From: an uncultured Aquificaceae bacterium
Lineage (GTDB): Bacteria; Aquificota; Aquificia; Aquificales; Aquificaceae
Assembly (NCBI GenBank): GCA_938048815.1
Contig: CALIUI010000047.1
Coordinates: forward strand, 1-35,050
DNA: 35,050 nt
Reading direction: 5' to 3'
Shown here one piece after another: positions 17,262 to 28,159 of the stretch. A program made the translations under genes and the position numbers. Each line of letters starts with the position of its first letter. The first letter of the stretch is position 1. The notes under the pieces were generated by a model. That model ran no database searches, was not told where the DNA came from, and saw only the letters and a list, made by a program, of their open reading frames with translations.

Positions 17262-17992
17262 TCTATGCTTGTACCCTCACTTTCAAAGCCAAGGGGGATT
17301 ATAACTTTTATGGTAAAGGTGCTTTCCTTTTCTGGTATAGATACCTCAAAGGAAAAGCCCACAGTCCTTCCTATTTCCTTGCCCTCTTTGTAGATGGTAA
17401 ACTCCTTATAATCCTTATCATAGAACCACACAAGATAAAGCTTTTCCTTTCCCACTCTTATCTGTAAGTTTTTAACTTCTTCTACGGGTGGGGGCTCTTT
17501 GGGCTTTATACAAAAATCTATAAAAGCACTTTCTCTTAAACCTTTAATCCCAGTAAGGGCATAACACCTTTCCCAATAGCTCCTTTCAAGCTTAATCTCT
17601 CCCTTTAAATCAGCCCCAGCCTCCAAAAAAACCTTACCGCCCTTTACGGGATAAAGTTTATAACTTTCAAAACCTTTCGCTGTAAGCTTCACGCTTTTCT
17701 TATCTTCAGAAAGCTCTATTGTAGGTTTTTCTTCCACTGCTTTTTCAACACAGAATTTTTTAGATTTACCACCTATCCTTTCCACTAAAAAACAGAAGGC
17801 TTCCCTCTCATCCTTTATCCAATAGTCTTCCAGCTTCTCAAAGCCTTTGATCCTTATTTCACCCGATAAGCTCTTTACATAAACCCTTTCACCTATCCTT
17901 TTTACGAGGACCTCTGGCTCTTTGAGCACCTCTGGGTTTGCCTTTATACCGCAAGAAGCCAATAAAAAACCAAAAAGAAAAAGTCTTTTCAT
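17249..17992 (-). CDS. predicted lipoprotein with C-terminal beta-sandwich domain
   Basis: 247 residues. A short signal peptide ends in the lipobox LLASC with Cys14 as lipidation site. The mature protein is rich in beta strands; residues about 175-245 (NLQIRVGKEKLYLVWFYD, then FTIYKEGKEIGRT) look like a fibronectin type III-like fold. Two Cys pairs (FCFLVERIGGKSKKFC, and Cys residues around 145-165) could form disulfides. Function not recognised. Its start overlaps the rhodanese stop by 4 bp, so the two are co-expressed; its 3' end overlaps the biotin carboxylase gene. Confidence 0.75.
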   Translation of the reverse strand: MKRLFLFGFLLASCGIKANPEVLKEPEVLVKRIGERVYVKSLSGEIRIKGFEKLEDYWIKDEREAFCFLVERIGGKSKKFCVEKAVEEKPTIELSEDKKSVKLTAKGFESYKLYPVKGGKVFLEAGADLKGEIKLERSYWERCYALTGIKGLRESAFIDFCIKPKEPPPVEEVKNLQIRVGKEKLYLVWFYDKDYKEFTIYKEGKEIGRTVGFSFEVSIPEKESTFTIKVIIPLGFESEGTSIDYKP

Positions 17993-18306
17993 TTGGGTAT
18001 ACCAGACTCTTTCTCATAGGGCCAGATCAGGATTCCACCTGCAAGGTTATAAGCCTCATAGCCCATATGCCTTAGGAAATAGGTGGCAAAGGCACTTCTT
18101 TCCCCACTTCTACAATAGACTATATAAACTTTGTCCTTTGGTAAATCTTTAAAGGCGTACCTTAGTTCGTCAAGGGGTATAAGCGTTGAATTGGGGATTC
18201 TTAATTGTACGTGTTCTTGGGGCGTCCTAACGTCCAACAAAACCACGTTATCCCTTTGCAACATCTCCTTTGCCTCTTGTGGGCTAACCTCTGGCACTTG
18301 AAACAT
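17989..18306 (-). CDS. single-domain rhodanese-like sulfurtransferase
   Basis: 105 residues without a signal peptide, so cytoplasmic. The catalytic Cys65 lies in the loop YCRSGERS, preceded by the family strands LLDVRTPQEH and IPNSTLIPLDEL, and followed by LRHMGYEAYNLAGGI. It probably carries persulfide sulfur, plausible in a sulfur-oxidising thermophile, but the acceptor is unknown. It is the first gene of a two-gene unit with the lipoprotein. Unlike many first genes here, it has a true leader: TATAAT at 18329-18334 and AAAGGAGGT at 18312-18320. Confidence 0.9.
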   Translation of the reverse strand: MFQVPEVSPQEAKEMLQRDNVVLLDVRTPQEHVQLRIPNSTLIPLDELRYAFKDLPKDKVYIVYCRSGERSAFATYFLRHMGYEAYNLAGGILIWPYEKESGIPK

Positions 18307-18311
18307 AGGAA

Positions 18312-18334
18312 ACCTCCTTTAGGTATTAATTATA
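18312..18334 (-). promoter_or_regulatory. promoter -10 and Shine-Dalgarno of the rhodanese gene
   Basis: TATAAT (18329-18334) lies 22 nt before the ATG and AAAGGAGGT (18312-18320) lies between. This is the contrasting leadered arrangement in the window. It fits in the 39-nt gap after tolC, so the rhodanese unit can be transcribed separately from the upstream region. Confidence 0.6.
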
Positions 18335-18345
18335 TTCTAATGGTT

Positions 18346-19566
18346 TTAATGGCTATATTCCAAAGCCTCCAAAACCTTAAAGGGCTCTCTACCCGCAAGG
18401 TTAAAAAGCTTTGCCCAGAAAAGTATAAGGTTATACTTGGCTTCCATAAGTTGTCTTTCTGTTTCGCTCTTTTCTGCCATAGCGTAGCCAAGGTCAAAGG
18501 CAAGCTCCAACTCATACTCAGACCTTCTAAGGATCAAGTTTTCTTCTGCAAACCTATCTTTTGTGATAGCTTCCAACCATCTGGCTTTTAAATATTCCCA
18601 TTCATAAGAAGCAGAATAAAACAAAAGACTTATATCCCTTTCCAAGCCTTCCTTTTCCTTTTGGACGGATTTTTGGAGAGATAGTATATATTCCACCCTA
18701 TAGGGTCTGCCTGCGTCGTAGATGGGTGTGGTGATCTCCAATCCGCTTTTGTTGGTGGATAGCTTCAAATTAACACTTGGATTTATAAAGCTCTTTGCCA
18801 TTTTTATTTCTTCATCATAACTCTTTAGCTCCAAGCTTTTTATCTTCAGATTGGTATTTTCTCTCAGAGCCTCTTCCCTCAAAAGGGGAAAATCCACAAG
18901 AGATCTGTCCAATTCTCTAAAGGGAAGGTCTTTGAGCTCAACTGGTGTTTCATAGGGTATTCCTGCCAGAGCCTTTATCTCAAGGAGAGTATGGTTATAC
19001 CTATGCTGGGCGTAGAAAAGTTCTCTCCTTTTTTCTCTGTATATACCTTCCAACTTATAGACCTCATGGTCGGTGGCAAGGCCTAAATCCCTCTTTTCCC
19101 TTGCCCTATCAAACCTCACATAGGCTATAGCCATCTCTTCCCTTTTCACCTCAGTCAATTTTTTATACATATGGGCATCTACAAAAAGCTTTATTATCCT
19201 TAGTTGTATATCCCTATTCAACTGTTTCCACATCAATTGAGCTATATCCCTTCTTATTCCCGATAGGGCTATCCTTGATTTGGTCTTTTGAAATTCATAA
19301 AGGATGCTTATTATTGATATATCAAAGTTGGTTTTTGTTTGCCTTTTATCCATATCATACACAAGGGAAGCGCCCGCATATATGATAGGATAGTAATATC
19401 TTTGGGCAAGCTGGTAATCTATATCCAAGGCTTTTAACTGCTCACGCAATTTTTTAATCTCTGCGTTGTTTTCAAGGGCAAGGCTATAAACTTTTTTATA
19501 ATCAAGAACTAAAACTTCATCCCCAAAGCAAAAGCTTGCCAGCAGAAAGAGAATCAAATACTTCAT
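18346..19566 (-). CDS. TolC-family outer-membrane efflux protein
   Basis: 406 residues with a short signal peptide (ILFLLASFCFGDE). Two internally similar halves of long amphipathic helices, with YSLALENNAEIKKLREQLKALD at the start of half one and REEALRENTNLKIKSLELKS at the start of half two, are the TolC/outer-membrane efflux signature. The second half contains INPSVNLKLSTNKSGLEIT, a membrane strand-like segment. It forms a trimeric export channel with an unknown inner-membrane pump; no RND or MFP gene is adjacent. Its start overlaps the thioredoxin-like gene by 4 bp, placing it at the end of the flagellar operon. Confidence 0.88.
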   Translation of the reverse strand: MKYLILFLLASFCFGDEVLVLDYKKVYSLALENNAEIKKLREQLKALDIDYQLAQRYYYPIIYAGASLVYDMDKRQTKTNFDISIISILYEFQKTKSRIALSGIRRDIAQLMWKQLNRDIQLRIIKLFVDAHMYKKLTEVKREEMAIAYVRFDRAREKRDLGLATDHEVYKLEGIYREKRRELFYAQHRYNHTLLEIKALAGIPYETPVELKDLPFRELDRSLVDFPLLREEALRENTNLKIKSLELKSYDEEIKMAKSFINPSVNLKLSTNKSGLEITTPIYDAGRPYRVEYILSLQKSVQKEKEGLERDISLLFYSASYEWEYLKARWLEAITKDRFAEENLILRRSEYELELAFDLGYAMAEKSETERQLMEAKYNLILFWAKLFNLAGREPFKVLEALEYSH

Positions 19567-20057
19567 TTACCCTTGTTTTCTTTTAAAAATTGCACCAAGT
19601 TTTTATTTTTGTAATGCCCTTCCACCACATACCTGCCTATAAGGATAAACTCTTGGAGTTCTATATAGCCAGGCACTTTGGCTACTACCTTCCCATCCCT
19701 GTCAAAGAACATAAAAACAGGAGTAAGCCTTACACCATGCTTTGTAGAAAACTGCTTTTCTGTAAGCCTTTGCCCATCAAGGTCTATAACCTCGTTGGAT
19801 CCCCTTATATCTATTTCCACCATGTAAAAGTGTTTAGTGTAATACTCTTGTACCTTTTTATCTTGAAAGGTGATCCTCCTCATCTTATCACAGAAAGGGC
19901 AAGCTTCTTGGTGGAACATGATAAATAGTAGCTTATTCTCCTTTTTAGCTTCCTCAAGGTCTTCTTTAAGGTTTAAAAAGGATGGCTTTAGGAAAGGTGT
20001 GGCCTGAGCTGAAAAAAGAACCAAAGGAAATAAAAATATAAGAATAAAAAACTTCAT
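19563..20057 (-). CDS. exported thioredoxin-fold protein (SoxW-like)
   Basis: 164 residues with an N-terminal signal peptide (FFILIFLFPLVLFSAQA), so periplasmic. The redox motif is Cys53-Pro-Phe-Cys56 in FHQEACPFCDKMR, and the cis-Pro region is RLTPVFMFFDRDG. This resembles SoxW/thioredoxin_2 proteins that keep periplasmic cysteines reduced. The gene follows fliN by 23 nt with AAGGAGG before the ATG and overlaps tolC by 4 bp. Its place behind flagellar genes suggests redox care of an exported protein; this is an inference. Confidence 0.85.
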   Translation of the reverse strand: MKFFILIFLFPLVLFSAQATPFLKPSFLNLKEDLEEAKKENKLLFIMFHQEACPFCDKMRRITFQDKKVQEYYTKHFYMVEIDIRGSNEVIDLDGQRLTEKQFSTKHGVRLTPVFMFFDRDGKVVAKVPGYIELQEFILIGRYVVEGHYKNKNLVQFLKENKGK

Positions 20058-20080
20058 GCATATAGCCTCCTTGAAAATAC

Positions 20081-20455
20081 TTATATAACCTTTTTAATCC
20101 TCTCTGCCCTTCCAATTATATCAATGATCCTAACGCCAAACTTGTCTTCCACTATGACTATCTCACCCTTGGCTACAAGCTTTCCGTTTACCCTTATCTC
20201 AACGGGAGCCTCTACATGCTGTTCAAGTTCCACTATTGACCCCACATCCAAATATAACAACTCACCAAGGGTCATAACGGTTGAGCCCACAATTACTTCC
20301 ACCTGCAGAGGAATGTCCAAAAATTTTTTAAGTTTATCGGTTAAATCGGCTTCAGCTGGCTTTACCTCTTCCTCTTGCGGAACCTGTTTAGAAGCCTCCT
20401 CCTGTTCTTTTAATGCGGCGCTCCAGATATCCATTATGTCGTCTTTTTCTTCCAT
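20081..20455 (-). CDS. fliN: flagellar motor switch protein FliN
   Basis: 124 residues. The C-terminal SpoA domain (about 45-124) shows DIPLQVEVIVGSTVMTLGELL, VGSIVELEQHVEAPVEIRVN and KLVAKGEIVIVEDKFGVRI, the standard FliN core forming the C-ring base. An acidic, flexible N-terminal 45 residues precede it. AAGGAGG lies 7 nt before the ATG. It follows fliM by 3 nt, as in most flagellar clusters. Confidence 0.96.
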   Translation of the reverse strand: MEEKDDIMDIWSAALKEQEEASKQVPQEEEVKPAEADLTDKLKKFLDIPLQVEVIVGSTVMTLGELLYLDVGSIVELEQHVEAPVEIRVNGKLVAKGEIVIVEDKFGVRIIDIIGRAERIKKVI

Positions 20456-20458
20456 GCT

Positions 20459-21418
20459 TTAATCCTCCTTATATGAATCTTTGGCTATTTTTATTGCCTT
20501 TTTTCTTCCTACCTGCCCCAAAAAAACCAGAAGCTTTGGAATATTTTCAACCTTAGCCTCTAATGGCTCCTTAAGTGGTCTATCAAGCACTATCACGTCT
20601 CCTACTTTCAATTCAAGAAGTTTCTGAAAGCTTATTTGAGAACGCCCTAAAACCACCTCAAGTTTTAAAGGTACACCTTCATAGATCTTGAGAATCTCCT
20701 TTTTTATACCTTTAAACTCTACACCGGCGGAGCTTTTTAGTAGGTCCTTATAGGGAGATATAGAAGTTTCCGGTATAGCTAAATATATATAGCCCTCGTT
20801 GTTTTCTATAACTATGTTTAACTTTAGCAATATAAACTTTTCCTTTGCCCTGGCTATAGTTAGCAGAGCAGGGTTTGTTTCAATGCCAACAGGTACGATC
20901 TTTGCACTTAAAAAAGGGCTCCAAGCATGCTCTAATTCCTGGTAGCATATATTTAATAGTCTTTGGATTAACCTTAATTCAATTCTTGTAAAATCCTTAC
21001 CTTCTATCTTGTAAGGCTTTGCACCTCCCCCAAAGATATTACTAACTACCATATATATAAGCTTTGGGTCTATGGCAATTAGAGATTGTCCTACAAGAGG
21101 CTCTATAACCAAGATCCCAATGGCGCAGGGCAAGGGAAGTTTTGAAATAAACTCTCTAAACCTCACTATGGAGATGTTCTCTTTGTATACGTCGGGTATG
21201 GTAGCTACAAGGGAGGTAAGCCCTTTCCTTAGGCTGCTTGCCCATTTTTCAAATATGAGCTCAAGTCCGGGCATCCTTCCAGCGGATATACGTTCAAAAA
21301 GGTTAAGGTCTAAGGGCTTTACTTTCTCTTCCTCCTTAGAGACCTCCTTTTTTTCTTCCTTACCAAGGGTTTCCAAAAGAAGGTTTACTTCCTCTTGGCT
21401 CAAAAACTCATCCGCCAT
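20459..21418 (-). CDS. fliM: flagellar motor switch protein FliM
   Basis: 319 residues. The N-terminal peptide FLSQEEVNLLLETL is the CheY-P-binding motif. The middle CheC-like domain includes RMPGLELIFEKWASSLRKGL and GQSLIAIDPKLIYMVVSNIFGG, and the C-terminal SpoA domain includes GVPLKLEVVLGRSQISFQKLLEL. The conserved N-terminal motif implies chemotactic switching through CheY, although no che gene is in the window. It lies 2 nt after fliF and 3 nt before fliN; fliG, normally between, is not here. Confidence 0.96.
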   Translation of the reverse strand: MADEFLSQEEVNLLLETLGKEEKKEVSKEEEKVKPLDLNLFERISAGRMPGLELIFEKWASSLRKGLTSLVATIPDVYKENISIVRFREFISKLPLPCAIGILVIEPLVGQSLIAIDPKLIYMVVSNIFGGGAKPYKIEGKDFTRIELRLIQRLLNICYQELEHAWSPFLSAKIVPVGIETNPALLTIARAKEKFILLKLNIVIENNEGYIYLAIPETSISPYKDLLKSSAGVEFKGIKKEILKIYEGVPLKLEVVLGRSQISFQKLLELKVGDVIVLDRPLKEPLEAKVENIPKLLVFLGQVGRKKAIKIAKDSYKED

Positions 21419-21420
21419 CC

Positions 21421-22923
21421 TTAGCCTTTACTCCTTAGCCATTTTCTTATTATATTGGCAACCTTATCTGGCTCATCTTTTGCAATTTCTACCACCGCCT
21501 CCACGGCTTCTACCATTTTTGCTTTTGCCCTTAGCTCTTCTGCCTCTTTTATAACTTCAGGGGATGGCATTTCCACAGGGGTTGGTAGAGGGACGACTTC
21601 TTTCTTCTTAGGAAGTTTCCTAAGGGTGAAAAATAATACTACCAATAGGATCAGTGTAAAAAGAGCAAGGATTGCAAGCCTGATATATTTCTCATAATCT
21701 GGGGCAGGCTTTTCTGGTATTGGTCTTTGGAAGGGTATGGCCTCAACTGTGATAATATCACCCCTTTGTGGGTTTATGCCGGCAGAAGCCTCCACTATTC
21801 TTTTTATTTTTTCCCAATCAAGGTTCTTTATGTTGGCGTCCACCAGTACGCCCACGCTTAACCTTTTTACCTTTATAAGAGGGTCAACAGTATAAACCTC
21901 TTTTTTACTAACCTCATAGTTGGTTAAGGTCTCACTTTTTTCTGTAAGCACCTGCCCTGCACCTGCCATAACACCGGCGCCCGGCGGTATGTTAGCCTGT
22001 GCACCAGGCACACCAGCCACTCCACCGCTGGTTGTCCTTTCCTTTTTCTTTTGCTGACTTAATATAGCGGTCATATCGGGGTCATATATCTCCTCCTTTT
22101 GTTCCTTCTTTGTTAAATCCAAGTCAGCATAAACCTTTACCTTAACAGAACCATAACCTAAAACCTCCTCTAAAGCCCTCTGAATTTTTCTTTCAAGGTC
22201 TTTCTCAAACTCAAGCTTTATCTTTAGCTCCCTATTTCTAACATAGTCCTCTTCTTCCAAAAGGGCTGTTAGGTCTTTCCCCATGTGGTCTATTATTACC
22301 ACCTTCTGGGGACGTAGCTTGGGAACGCTTGCCGATACAAGGTTTCTTATAGCCTTTACCTGTTCCGGTGTGATCTCATAGCCGGGCTTTAACTTTACAA
22401 ACACGCTTGCGGTCGGCTCCTCCTCTTCTCTTACAAATATGGACTTCTGCGGCATGCCTATATTTACCTTGGCATCTTCTATGCCCTCTATCCTAAGTAT
22501 CGTCCTGGCAAGCTCCCCTTCAATTGCCCTCTTAAAATTCACTTGATTTTGAAAGTCTGAAGTGCCTATACCACTTTTATCAAAAACTTCATAACCAACC
22601 GATCCCTTACTTGGTATACCCTTTGCGGCTAGTTTCAACCTAATGTCTCTTGTTTGATCCTCTGGTACTAAAACACTTCTTCCGTCTGGACTTATCTTGT
22701 ATTTAACACCTTCCCTGTCAAGCTCCGATACGATTGCCGTCATATCTTCTTGAGAAAGCCCAGCGTATAGCACTGTGTAATTAGGCTTTGCAAGAAAAGT
22801 TATCATAGTAATTAAGATACCAAGGGTAATTATAGGGATTCCTATTATTAAAAGCTTCTGGGTAATGGAAAGGGCCATAAACTTTTCATTTAAATTTCTT
22901 AAGATCTCTATAAATCTTTCCAT
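21421..22923 (-). CDS. fliF: flagellar MS-ring protein FliF
   Basis: 500 residues with two membrane segments (about 22-45 and 415-438) and the ring-building motifs between: VLYAGLSQEDMTAIVSELDR, GVKYKISPDGRSVLVP and NFKRAIEGELARTI. A Gly/Pro-rich loop near residues 295-320 (GGVAGVPGAQANIPPGAG) is the usual flexible periplasmic insertion. The cytoplasmic C-terminus, with VEIAKDEPDKVANIIRKWL, is the FliG-binding tail, so a FliG must be encoded elsewhere. It lies 3 nt after fliE. Confidence 0.96.
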   Translation of the reverse strand: MERFIEILRNLNEKFMALSITQKLLIIGIPIITLGILITMITFLAKPNYTVLYAGLSQEDMTAIVSELDREGVKYKISPDGRSVLVPEDQTRDIRLKLAAKGIPSKGSVGYEVFDKSGIGTSDFQNQVNFKRAIEGELARTILRIEGIEDAKVNIGMPQKSIFVREEEEPTASVFVKLKPGYEITPEQVKAIRNLVSASVPKLRPQKVVIIDHMGKDLTALLEEEDYVRNRELKIKLEFEKDLERKIQRALEEVLGYGSVKVKVYADLDLTKKEQKEEIYDPDMTAILSQQKKKERTTSGGVAGVPGAQANIPPGAGVMAGAGQVLTEKSETLTNYEVSKKEVYTVDPLIKVKRLSVGVLVDANIKNLDWEKIKRIVEASAGINPQRGDIITVEAIPFQRPIPEKPAPDYEKYIRLAILALFTLILLVVLFFTLRKLPKKKEVVPLPTPVEMPSPEVIKEAEELRAKAKMVEAVEAVVEIAKDEPDKVANIIRKWLRSKG

Positions 22924-22926
22924 TTT

Positions 22927-23208
22927 TTACACCTGCATTCTATTCAACTCTTGATAAGCCTCAAGAAGCTTATTCCTCACTTGGATAAGAAGGTTTAAAG
23001 CTACGCTTGCTTTTTCAAACTCAATAACCATCTGGTGAAGGGGGATCTCCGCTCCCTTTAATACCGCTTCCTTTATAGCCTCAGATTTTTCTTGCTCTTG
23101 GTTTACCCAATGCAAAAACTTCTTTAGTTCCTGTACAAAGCTACCGCCTCTAACTTCTTTTATCTGGTTCTTTTCTCCTAAAATAGAACCGATTTCCCTT
23201 ATCTCCAT
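22927..23208 (-). CDS. fliE: flagellar hook-basal body protein FliE
   Basis: 93 residues, the normal size for this rod-MS ring adaptor. The C-terminal half HQMVIEFEKASVALNLLIQV and RNKLLEAYQELNRMQV is the conserved FliE ending. Its start lies inside the 3' end of flgC (10-bp overlap). Confidence 0.93.
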   Translation of the reverse strand: MEIREIGSILGEKNQIKEVRGGSFVQELKKFLHWVNQEQEKSEAIKEAVLKGAEIPLHQMVIEFEKASVALNLLIQVRNKLLEAYQELNRMQV

Positions 23209-23612
23209 AGCTCTAAGGTCCTTTGTGCCATTTCCCTTGTGGTTTTAAAGGCGTTAAGGTTTGCCTCATAGCTTCTCATAGCGGATATCATATCTGCCAT
23301 CTCCTTTACAAGCTCCACGTTGGGATACCTTACAAAGCCTTCTGCGTCTGCCCTTGGGTTCGTAGGGTCAAAGACAATCCTAAAAGGTTCTTGGGATTCC
23401 CTTATTTCTCTTACGTAAACTGGTATATAGCCCTTTTGGGCCTCTTCAAAATTTTCCACAGCTTCAAAAACAGGCTCTAACTTTCTAAAAGGCTCTCCAG
23501 TGATTCTGTAGGACTCAAAGTTTGCCAAATTGCTGGCTATGGTGTTCATCCTTATCCTTTGGGCATACATCCCACTGGCGGATATATCAAAGGTTCTAAA
23601 AAGGTCTATCAT
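23199..23612 (-). CDS. flgC: flagellar proximal rod protein FlgC
   Basis: 137 residues. The N-terminal flagellar rod motif SASGMYAQRIRMNTIASNLAN and the C-terminal YPNVELVKEMADMISAMRSY with EANLNAFKT are diagnostic. It has no signal peptide, as expected for export through the flagellar type III apparatus. It overlaps flgB by 4 bp and fliE by 10 bp. Confidence 0.96.
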   Translation of the reverse strand: MIDLFRTFDISASGMYAQRIRMNTIASNLANFESYRITGEPFRKLEPVFEAVENFEEAQKGYIPVYVREIRESQEPFRIVFDPTNPRADAEGFVRYPNVELVKEMADMISAMRSYEANLNAFKTTREMAQRTLELWR

Positions 23613-23980
23613 TGCCTACCCTCCTTTATAATGTCTTTGAGCTTATTGAGACTATTAGTGGCAAATTTCATATAAACTTCGTATGCTATCCTATTTTGGC
23701 TTAGCTTTGCCATTTCTTCTTCTACACTTACATCGTTTAGGTCATTGCCCACCAACCTTTTTCTAACCTCAAAAATCTTGAAAGATTCAGAGCCAACTGG
23801 TTTTATATGCTTTTCTCTTGTAGTTTTAAGCTGGGCTGAGTCTTCTATGTTGAAGGATACATCTTTAGCTTTATAGTTGGGCGTTTCCGCGTTGGCAAGG
23901 TTGCTTAGTATTACCTTGTGCCTCTTCCAAGTATAGTTGAGATAAGGTACAATTTTATCAGCACCTTTAAAAAGGTCCAT
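23609..23980 (-). CDS. flgB: flagellar proximal rod protein FlgB
   Basis: 123 residues from the ATG at 23980; the open frame extends 7 residues further but that region carries the GGGGGTGG ribosome-binding sequence. The N-terminal rod motif YLNYTWKRHKVILSNLANAE and TPNYKAKDV are diagnostic. The C-terminus NRIAYEVYMKFATNSLNKLK is the usual second rod helix. It lies one nt after the TPR gene and overlaps flgC by 4 bp. Confidence 0.95.
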   Translation of the reverse strand: MDLFKGADKIVPYLNYTWKRHKVILSNLANAETPNYKAKDVSFNIEDSAQLKTTREKHIKPVGSESFKIFEVRKRLVGNDLNDVSVEEEMAKLSQNRIAYEVYMKFATNSLNKLKDIIKEGRQ

Positions 23981-23981
23981 C

Positions 23982-26875
<2,894 letters not shown>

Positions 26876-26895
<20 letters not shown>

Positions 26896-26982
26896 TAGCA
26901 AAATTATTGACGAAACACCCTGTTAGGAGTATAATTAATATTATACGCTGAGTAAAAAATTGTTCGCTGTTTTTGAAACACC
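26876..26982. mobile_element. short inverted-repeat element, family 2 (MITE-like)
   Basis: 107 bp between tgt and era. The left end GGCTGTTTCAAAAA and the right end, read inward, GGTGTTTCAAAAACAGC share TGTTTCAAAAA and the terminal GG. Single ends of the same type occur at 9297-9316 and 15152-15166. The interior holds divergent TATAAT boxes (GTATAAT and ATTATAC around TAAT). No coding capacity and no clear target duplication. The IS family is not identified. Confidence 0.6.
26907..26935 (+). promoter_or_regulatory. near-consensus promoter inside family 2 element, facing era
   Basis: TTGACG (26907-26912), a 17-nt spacer and TATAAT (26930-26935): 11 of 12 consensus positions at optimal spacing, the best sigma70-type promoter in the window. 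The start point would be near 26942, about 165 nt before era. Confidence 0.65.
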
Positions 26983-27099
26983 TTGGTGGTATTCCTTGAT
27001 ATAAACTTTACACTCCTTGGGCTTTTGGGTCTTTTGCTTGGCATGTCTTACGTGGTTATAGCTTTGGGCTTTGTTCTTTTGATCCTTGGTGAGGTATAA
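26983..27099 (+). other. possible truncated small membrane ORF before era
   Basis: From TTG 26983 the frame encodes 38 hydrophobic residues (core LLGLLGLLLGMSYVVIALGF) and ends at TAA inside the era -10 box. It begins exactly at the end of the family 2 element and is preceded by a stop within it, so it may be the tail of a gene cut by the insertion. No SD. It could also be chance in T-rich DNA. Confidence 0.35.
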
Positions 27100-27100
27100 T
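27071..27100 (+). promoter_or_regulatory. proximal promoter of era
   Basis: Perfect TATAAT (27095-27100) ends 6 nt before ATG 27107, with TTGTTC (27071-27076) 18 nt upstream. AAAAGG touches the ATG and is too close to act as SD. A leaderless transcript is predicted; GAGG at 27091-27094 could serve as a distant SD on longer transcripts. Confidence 0.55.
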
Positions 27101-27106
27101 AAAAGG

Positions 27107-28012
27107 ATGAAGGCTGGCTACGTTGCCATAGTGGGAAAGCCCAATGTGGGTAAATCCACCCTCCTTAACCAAATATTGGGTACTAAAATATCCATAATAT
27201 CCCCAAAGCCCGGAACTACACGCATAAGGGTCTTGGGCGTAAAAAACATACCAAACCAAGCCCAGATAGTCTTTTTAGATACGCCCGGTATATACAAGCC
27301 AAAAGATGCCCTTGGAGAAGCCATGGTGGAGGTTGCCAAGGCTTCTTTGGAAGATGCAGACATAATCCTTTTTATGATAGATGCAGAGGATGGCTTTAGA
27401 GAAGATGACAAACAAGTTTTGGAAAGCCACATAAAACCCTATGCAGAAGAAAAGCCTATTTTCCTTCTGATAAACAAGGTGGACAGGGTAGGCTCTGTGG
27501 ACAACCTCCTTCCCTTCGTGGAAGAGATATCAAAGAAGTATCCCTTCTTAAAAGAGATAATTCCTTTAAGCGCCCTAAAGGGCTACAATGTGGATGAGCT
27601 TTTAAAAACCCTCATAAAGTACCTTCCCGAGGGAGAGCCCCTATTTCCAGAGGACATGATCACAGATTTACCCTTTAGGCTTATGGCTGCGGAGATAATA
27701 AGGGAAAAGGTCTTACTTAAGGTACATCAGGAAATACCCCAAGGCGTGGCAGTTATGGTGACAGAAGTTTCCGAGGGCGCCCATGATCCTAAGGTTTTGG
27801 TGGTAAAGGCGGAGATAATCGTAGATAGGGAAAACTACAAGCCCATAATAATAGGCAAGGGAGGGCAGAGGATAAAGGCTATTGGTAAGATGTCAAGGGA
27901 GGAGCTAGAGCTTATCACCGGTAGAAAGGTCTATCTTGAACTTTTTGTGCGGGTAAAGCCTGATTGGAAGAAAAGGCCCGAGTTAGTTAAGAGCTTCGGA
28001 TACACCCTCTGA
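27107..28012 (+). CDS. era: GTPase Era
   Basis: 301 residues from the ATG at 27107; an in-frame TTG at 27086 would add seven residues encoded by the promoter and is rejected. Era assists 16S rRNA maturation and 30S assembly. G1 GKPNVGKSTL (about 10-19), G3 DTPGI, G4 NKVD and G5 SAL are intact. The KH domain near the C-terminus contains IIGKGGQRIKAIGK. The 3' end overlaps a 58-codon ORF on the opposite strand by 30 bp. Confidence 0.97.
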   Translation: MKAGYVAIVGKPNVGKSTLLNQILGTKISIISPKPGTTRIRVLGVKNIPNQAQIVFLDTPGIYKPKDALGEAMVEVAKASLEDADIILFMIDAEDGFREDDKQVLESHIKPYAEEKPIFLLINKVDRVGSVDNLLPFVEEISKKYPFLKEIIPLSALKGYNVDELLKTLIKYLPEGEPLFPEDMITDLPFRLMAAEIIREKVLLKVHQEIPQGVAVMVTEVSEGAHDPKVLVVKAEIIVDRENYKPIIIGKGGQRIKAIGKMSREELELITGRKVYLELFVRVKPDWKKRPELVKSFGYTL

Positions 28013-28159
28013 GAGAACTATAACCACGTCCGCCTTTTTGGAAAAGTCCCTATTTAGGTCCTCTTCCCTTTCCGCTTGGGCTACTACCAAGCCCTTCTTT
28101 AAAAGCCTATAGGTAAGCCTTTTTGCAACTTTTTCGTCCTTTACCTTTAAAACCTTCAT
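27983..28159 (-). CDS. 58-residue basic protein of unknown function
   Basis: Translation begins MKVLKVKDEKVAKRLTYRLL and continues with KKGLVVAQAEREEDLNRDF to end VVIVLSEGVSEALN. Its ATG overlaps the DUF302 stop as ATGA, and GGAGGAGA precedes it at good spacing, so it is almost surely translated with DUF302. A beta-alpha-beta pattern (VLKV, helix, VVIVLS) suggests a tiny folded domain. It overlaps the end of era on the other strand by 30 bp. No family recognised. Confidence 0.7.
   Translation of the reverse strand: MKVLKVKDEKVAKRLTYRLLKKGLVVAQAEREEDLNRDFSKKADVVIVLSEGVSEALN

Noticed and set aside
27086-27106. TTG start for era
   Set aside because: The extension would be encoded by the -10 box; Era proteins start just before the G1 loop as from 27107.
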